Assembly (NCBI GenBank): GCA_000611775.1
Contig: KK106983.1
Coordinates: forward strand, 5,089,818-5,153,817
Length of the DNA stretch: 64,000 nucleotides
From: Umbilicaria muhlenbergii
Taxonomy: Eukaryota > Ascomycota > Lecanoromycetes > Umbilicariales > Umbilicariaceae
Direction: 5' to 3'
Under the pieces are notes generated by a model that searched no databases, had not been told where the DNA came from, and was given only the letters and a program-made list of their open reading frames with translations. The position numbers and the translations under genes are program-made. The first letter of the stretch is position 1, and every line of letters begins with the position of its first letter. Shown here piece by piece: positions 59,101 to 64,000 of this stretch.

Positions 59101-61064
59101 CTGAACCCAAACACTGGCAGCACAGTGAACATACACACAGAAGCCGTCGTTAAAGCTCAAGGTGATAGGTAAATCTTATCGCTCTTCGCTTGGGCGCTGA
59201 GGGGGCCAAGCCATACCCGTGGCTCAACTCCGCTCGAAATTTTTCTTTTTCTTCAACCGGTGGGCTCTCTGCAAGCCACGTCTACTCAGACCCCTCTATC
59301 AATCCTAGCCCAGCTGTCAATACCAAGGCCCTGAAGACCGGCGCCGGGGAAGTGTATTCGCTTTCCCGTCAGTCTCCACTTCTCCACCTAGAACGACTGG
59401 AAGTCAGTTCTACAAGTACTCCGTACTTGTCTGAGACTCACAAGGGCCGGAAACCTCCCTCTGTTTTGGGATTTGGGGACAGGTTAGCGTGTTCCAATCC
59501 TGCTTATAGGTCTAGGAACAGGCCTAGGGTTTCTAACTTATCGTGGCGACTCGTGGCAAAGGAAACCAGTACCTGCATAAGCTCCGGACCAAACAACGGC
59601 TTTGATAATAATGGATTTATGCAAACTGGAGATTGTGCCTGCAGCACGAATACCTCTTCCGGTAGGGCGTTATTGGGATCATCAATGTCACCGCCTCACC
59701 GTTCATCAGTGGACTACGAGTATCACATTTGGGCAGACTCTAACCTTTTAAGGTCACCGACCCTGAACCCTTGAGCAAAAGTCCCCAATAATACTCTCTA
59801 ACCGGAACTTTCTGAGTTGGGATCGTCTACAAACTTTACCGCCACGCACGTTCTCCGAACGGCCCGTCATCAACGTTCCCACTCTCCCAATCGAAAGTCC
59901 CACAATCCCCGGCAGTCGTCATCGCATTGTCGTGCTCTTCCGAGCTGGAAGCCGTTCCTTTGAGCCTTTCTGGCAAGCCAGCCTCGTGAGGTCCTTGTTC
60001 TCCTAGGACCGAGGTGACTGCCCCGACCGAGGTGGCTGCCCTGCTAGAAAATGTACAATGGCACACACCGATGCCATCATTGCACACCGCCATTGTCCCG
60101 TGTCAAAGCTGTCTTCCCCACCAATCTCACTTAGGGAGTTCCAAAGCTAAGGTACTCTCAGGAGGGACTGCACGTGCGAGATACTTATCACGTCCAAAAT
60201 TAGAACCCTCCCAATCTTCCCGAGGCATGCCCGAGTCCAAGCCTGCAAGTGGAGCAATTCTTTCTTAAGATATCCTGAAACACGCTATCAAAGAAAAAAC
60301 CATGGGTAAAGGCATTCTCAGTTTCAAGGTAAGTGTCTGAGCCCGCGGGGGAACCGGGCATGCCTCAGTCGTTTACTCGTACCTAACTGCTGACAATAAC
60401 GAACTTACTCGGACTTAGTTCCCGTAGTAGGACGGGGTATTACGTAGTGGAGTTGAAAGCAGACGTACAACTCATACCATCATTATCTGGAGAACGCCCA
60501 GAAAACTTTCAAGCTTCCCAAAACCATCCATGGAGGTAAACGTGGAAATTGAGCATCGATGTATGGAAAATTGAAGACCACCATCGTGCGGAGTACTCCG
60601 CATGTACCTGCAGTAAGGTACTTGGTCTAGTTCTTGAGCACATCCAAAATCTTCCACCTCTTGTATAAAGCTCCAGTGTGATTAGACCCGCTTTGGGAAC
60701 AGAACATTTGGTATTCATACATTGTACCGGTGTTTATGGGCTCAAAGGGGCTCCCATAACCACGGACGCGGATAAGGATGAAGGCCTCCTCGTTGATGCT
60801 TACTTCAAGCATGAGCCTGCCTCGTATAACTTTGGTGGATACAGAGTATTATGACGAGTACATCAGGCGGCTGAGCGTCTTCTCGGATTGGAAAATGCTA
60901 TCGAGGTACATTCGCGTACAAAGCTTTCAAGCCGAGTAAGAGAGGCCTTCGCCAATCCTTACGGCCTTTTCTCGTTCTTCCATCCTCACACTTCGTCGAC
61001 GGCTCCGATTGCTCCTCCTCGATTTCGCTTTATCTAAATCCTTCCGGCCTTCCTTTCCCTCATG
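56130..61064. other. Long gene-free region upstream of the Msn2-like gene
   Basis: 4.9 kb without a supported gene. The part nearest 56130 must hold the promoter and 5' UTR of the Msn2-like gene. A cluster of TATCGAT sites lies at 57659-58594. A 194-codon plus frame at 59190-59774 is Ser-rich without a domain and may be chance. ATG GGT AAA at 60301 followed by a good GTAAGT donor looks like a first exon, but no downstream exon fits. Old repeats may be present at 59.2-60.6 kb, though none can be classified. Confidence 0.45.
57659..58594. promoter_or_regulatory. Cluster of six TATCGAT sites
   Basis: TATCGAT occurs at 57659, 57872, 58247, 58466, 58559 and 58588, six times in 936 bases, while a few copies of it or its complement are spread over the rest of the window. 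The core ATCGAT is palindromic. It lies 1.5-2.5 kb upstream of the Msn2-like start codon. A binding-site array is possible but not shown. Confidence 0.3.
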
Positions 61065-61926
61065 CTAGATTATAGAACCTGGCTGTTCCGCCACATCTTC
61101 ATCCACAACCCAACTGTTGCTAGCGGCTGTCTCCTCTGCCGCCAATGTCCCTTCTGTGGGAGCAGTCATGGCTTCCTTGAACTCCCTGATATAGTCTAGC
61201 GAAACAAGCCCTTAGCCACGAACTTAACCTTCTCCACCCCTTTCAATAGCTTAAGCGGCTCCAAGATTGTCTGTCCCATCCTAAGTTCATGAGTAATAGC
61301 CACATTCGAAGAGAGACTGCTCGTTCCGAACAGGTTGTTGCGAAACATTGCAATTGGAAACGCTGTAGCGGAGAAGTCAATGTAGGTGACCTTGGCCTCT
61401 CTCAGGCGATTTGAGACAAGTGCCACGCAGCAGCGCCGAAGAAGGCCACTAGTCAAAGCAATGACGCGGCAATTGCCCTCCGGTCCGGATACGTAAGCGT
61501 CGCCCATGAACTTGACCACGATATGGATCCTAGTGATGTGACGAATGTAATTGGCAGGAAGATGGAGGTCGTCACGGTTGCTCTCTTGAAAGATCGTCTG
61601 ATGGGTATCGCCGTAGATAGACCAGCGGAACCGATTGCGTCCGTAGAGGACTGCAGAGGCTTCATCGTGGATTAGGTGGCTGGTGGCCATGATCGACGTT
61701 GAAAGGCCATGTCCCTTGAATATTGGGTCGAGCTCCAGTTGTCGTCGATGTAGTCTAACTTACGGGGTTGGTTCTCCCCATCATCACCTGAATCAGGCTC
61801 GCGAAGCGCTTCGCCTAGCTCGTTGGGCCCCCGTGCAGTAAGGTCTTTAATAAGAAGGTGACCATAAATGAAGTCCCGTATCTCGCGAGGAAGATCGCAG
61901 AAAACAAATGGTCGACAAGTAGCCAT
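61065..61926 (-). pseudogene. F-box-like/2EXR-type hypothetical gene, apparently degenerate
   Basis: The start MATCRPFVFCDLPREIRDFIYGH is the F-x2-LP-x-EIR-x2-IY motif common in large fungal families of F-box-like or 2EXR-type proteins. The next part reads well only in another frame (LELDPIFKGHGLSTSIMATS, then HLIHDEASAVLYGRN), and no GT-AG intron with the right phase joins them. A second change of frame near 61196 is needed to reach DYIREFKEAMTAPTEG and the stop at 61067-61065. Two breaks in about 860 bases suggest a host pseudogene; sequencing errors or an odd intron are alternatives. Such proteins are of unknown role and often vary between strains. Confidence 0.5.
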
Positions 61927-63167
61927 TGTATATTTGTGAGAAACGAGTCAATGCTAGATAATACCACCTCAGCGAACAGCAAGGACTGGGCAGGTATGGT
62001 GGAACAGATTCCTAGAGCTGCGGTGAGTGAGTTTTATATTTTTCTCGACGGTGTGGGGTTTGGTTTGCTTTCTAGGTGTGTGGGATGTTATCATAAGAGC
62101 CAGCGAGTGAAGAGAACAGTAGGAAATATGTTTATTTCAAGGGAGGTGTTAACCAGCACACTGTGGCGGACATGCATCTCAAGTGAATAAAATATATCCT
62201 GAGCAGCACTGCGTCTTAAGACGAAAGGGTGGATATTCACCCCCGGACAGATAGTGCACCATAACTGTCGTCCAAGTAAAAGCTTTTACACCTATAGTCC
62301 ACAGGATGTAACACAAGGAGGGGTATACAGAGCATCATCTTGCCCAGACATCGATGTCGAGCACAACGATGTTCGAGGATATATACCTCCCAGCATCAAA
62401 CATTGAGCCGGTCATATGGTATCTAGCAGTAGAGTATCAGGCTTCAGAAACATGTCATGATGAGATCATCCGCCCATAAAGAGCAATCATCCTCTTCCTA
62501 TTATGATATTGATACAGCGTATCGTTCATCATCAGCCCATGTTCTCCAGAAAGAAAGAAAAAAAGTCCGTCCGCACACAAGGTATTTCTTCCTTCCCGCT
62601 AAGCGCAAATCCCCGCTAGCTTAGCGCAGAATTCCGCCCATCACTATTAAATTCCTTGCGGCACTTTGAAACTTCTTTTCCTTCTTCGTGCGGCGGCGCG
62701 ACTCTCACACCCGTGTTGCCTGGACATCTCATTCTCCGTGGTGTTTCCCAAGCGTCAGTCGTGCCACAGAGTGATGAAATTGCACGTCGGTTCCTCCTCG
62801 TGTGGGTTTCCTCGCAGTTGATCGCTCATGCGGTTGATGTTGGGGAAAGCTTGAGGTTGGGACTGAACAAATGGCTTTAAGATATCATGAGGCTTCTACT
62901 GCTGACTTGTGCTCAGTGCTAACTATAGGCTAGAGTACCTTTGAGAGAAGTTGTGGTCGACGGATTGTGGATATAGCTAGGGATTTGTTGAGGCAGGCAG
63001 GTTTGGAGAATTTCGAGAGTCCTAATTTAGGTAGAGAATTCGGATGGAAGTCCCTTGCAGTAGATGCAATAGGAACATTTCATACCTCTTACGTCTATGA
63101 TATGGGACCCTTTCGATATCGTAACACGCAACGCCAATCCCTCGTTGATGCCATGTCCTGTTTGCAA
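61927..63167. other. Intergenic region, no gene seen
   Basis: 1.24 kb between the degenerate F-box-like gene and the PITH-domain gene. Plus frames at 62656-62880 and 62967-63335 have no domain; the second overlaps the PITH gene on the other strand. Confidence 0.45.
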
Positions 63168-63966
63168 TCATTCTCCAGGGTGATCGCCAATCTTCTCCAG
63201 CTTCCCAAGCTCTCTTTTTTCACCGGTCTCCCCAATAATTCTCAGCCGGTCGACTCGGACCTTCTCTCCTTCCCCGTCACCATCCACCACAAAGATCACC
63301 AAAGACGAGATATTCTGGAACTTCACGAATCTTAGCTCGATCTTGGCAGTCCCGGTCTTCTCATCCCAATCTCGAGGACCGAGAGTGATCGATTGTGTAG
63401 CTTGTATGTCCTCTGCTTCTTCAAAGCCGAGAACATGGGCACGATTCGAGTAGATTTGAATAGTCTTCGGCCGCAGAGGAGGCTCCTCGCCGCGATCTTC
63501 CGACGCTTTTGGCGGTAAAGACGTGATATGTAGCGTATGAACTTTCAGCGTTGACTGGAATGGTACGAACAGCATGAGCTGCTCATCCGTGTCGCTCTCC
63601 ACCCAGTCCTTCTTACTCTCCTTGCCACTCGATTTGCCCTTGCCCTTATCGTCCAGACCCGACGGTTCGCTCGCGTCGAACAAGGTTCGTGAATTGCCAA
63701 ACTCGCTGTCGGAGTTCAAGAGATCTAAGCCTTTGATATCGACCTGGCCCGTGACATCTCTGTAGCCCTTGGGAAGACTACAACCTAGCCACATCAGCCC
63801 ATCACTGCTGGTACCGCTGGCTTCGCCGAATCCTCCCGTCACTGCTGCACCATCCGAGTCAGCTTCCGCCGCAAGCTTTTGTACCGCGTCTGCGAGTTTT
63901 CGTTGGTCGGCACCGCGGATGGTAGAGACGATTTGTTTGTTCTTGAATATGAGGAACGTGGGCATG
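63168..63966 (-). CDS. Thioredoxin-like protein with C-terminal PITH domain (TXNL1-like), 5' partial
   Basis: The last exon ends at 63168. Its left border is an acceptor CCTAG at about 63967, and the rest of the window edge is intron, so the first exon with the CxxC redox site lies outside. The exon opens with MPTFLIFKNKQIVSTIRGAD, the last beta strands and helix of a thioredoxin fold, then a linker, then a PITH domain with CSLPKGYRDVTGQVDIKGLD, LMLFVPFQSTLKVHTLHITS, PKTIQIYSNR and KFQNISSLVIFVV. TXNL1-type proteins bind the 26S proteasome in the cytosol. A Lys/Ser/Asp-rich insert near GKGKSSGKESKKDW is unusual in animals but common in fungi. Confidence 0.88.
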
Positions 63967-64000
63967 CTAGGTAGGCCAGCTTGTTAGATGAGCCGGCTAA

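Noticed and set aside
59190-59774. Plus-strand Ser-rich frame of 194 codons
   Set aside because: No domain, signal peptide or splice partner is visible, and the composition suits a chance frame in moderately GC-rich DNA. Expression data could revive it.
60301-60331. ATG GGT AAA start followed by a GTAAGT donor, like a first coding exon
   Set aside because: None of the acceptors in the next 300 bases leads to a frame of useful length.

Overview
The window is nuclear DNA of a filamentous ascomycete (Pezizomycotina). A dothideomycete is my best guess, but the sequence alone does not fix the class. The signs are short GT-AG introns (mostly 46-105 nt), gene spacing of 0.2-1 kb, mitochondrial ribosomal proteins of fungal type, an Msn2-like zinc-finger factor, fungal Atg1 and Atg5, and several small secreted or cysteine-rich proteins. 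I see no rRNA, tRNA, CRISPR array, prokaryotic operon or recognisable transposase or reverse transcriptase. Splice sites were placed by reading both strands and checking phase. Where two junctions are possible the entry says so.

Layout. 1-9.2 kb: the C-terminal part of a SAM-PH polarity protein (Boi type), a hypothetical gene interrupted by one in-frame stop, a small single-pass membrane protein, then 3.7 kb of gene-poor, partly AT-rich DNA with short repeats and a GC-rich hairpin. 9.2-18 kb: two conserved hypothetical genes, some degenerate coding fragments, a small predicted secreted protein and a PAQR/IZH-type membrane receptor divergent from a THOC5-like mRNA export gene. 18-28.5 kb: THOC5, a dienelactone hydrolase divergent from a 3-beta-HSD-type dehydrogenase, two small related cysteine-rich genes, a cysteine-rich single-pass surface protein and mitoribosomal mS42. 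29.1-29.6 kb: a perfect 11-bp minisatellite of 43 copies. 29.8-40.3 kb: ATG5, a putative C2HC zinc-binding protein, then PRP39, PRP28 and mitoribosomal mL59 in tandem on the minus strand. 40.3-56.1 kb: an AT-rich gap, an M1 aminopeptidase with a possible mitochondrial presequence, ATG1, a dolichol kinase (SEC59) and an Msn2/4-type factor. 56.1-64 kb: a long gene-free upstream region, a degenerate F-box-like gene and a thioredoxin-like PITH-domain gene cut by the window edge.

Functionally most of this is housekeeping: splicing (PRP28 next to PRP39), autophagy (ATG1, ATG5), stress transcription (Msn2-like), dolichol phosphate supply, mitoribosome and mRNA export. The less ordinary material is the paired cysteine-rich genes, the minisatellite, the hairpin between the two splicing genes, a cluster of TATCGAT sites upstream of the Msn2-like gene, and a repeated switch from C-rich to G-rich coding strand toward the 3' end of several genes. 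I did not find a convincing new multi-gene system.
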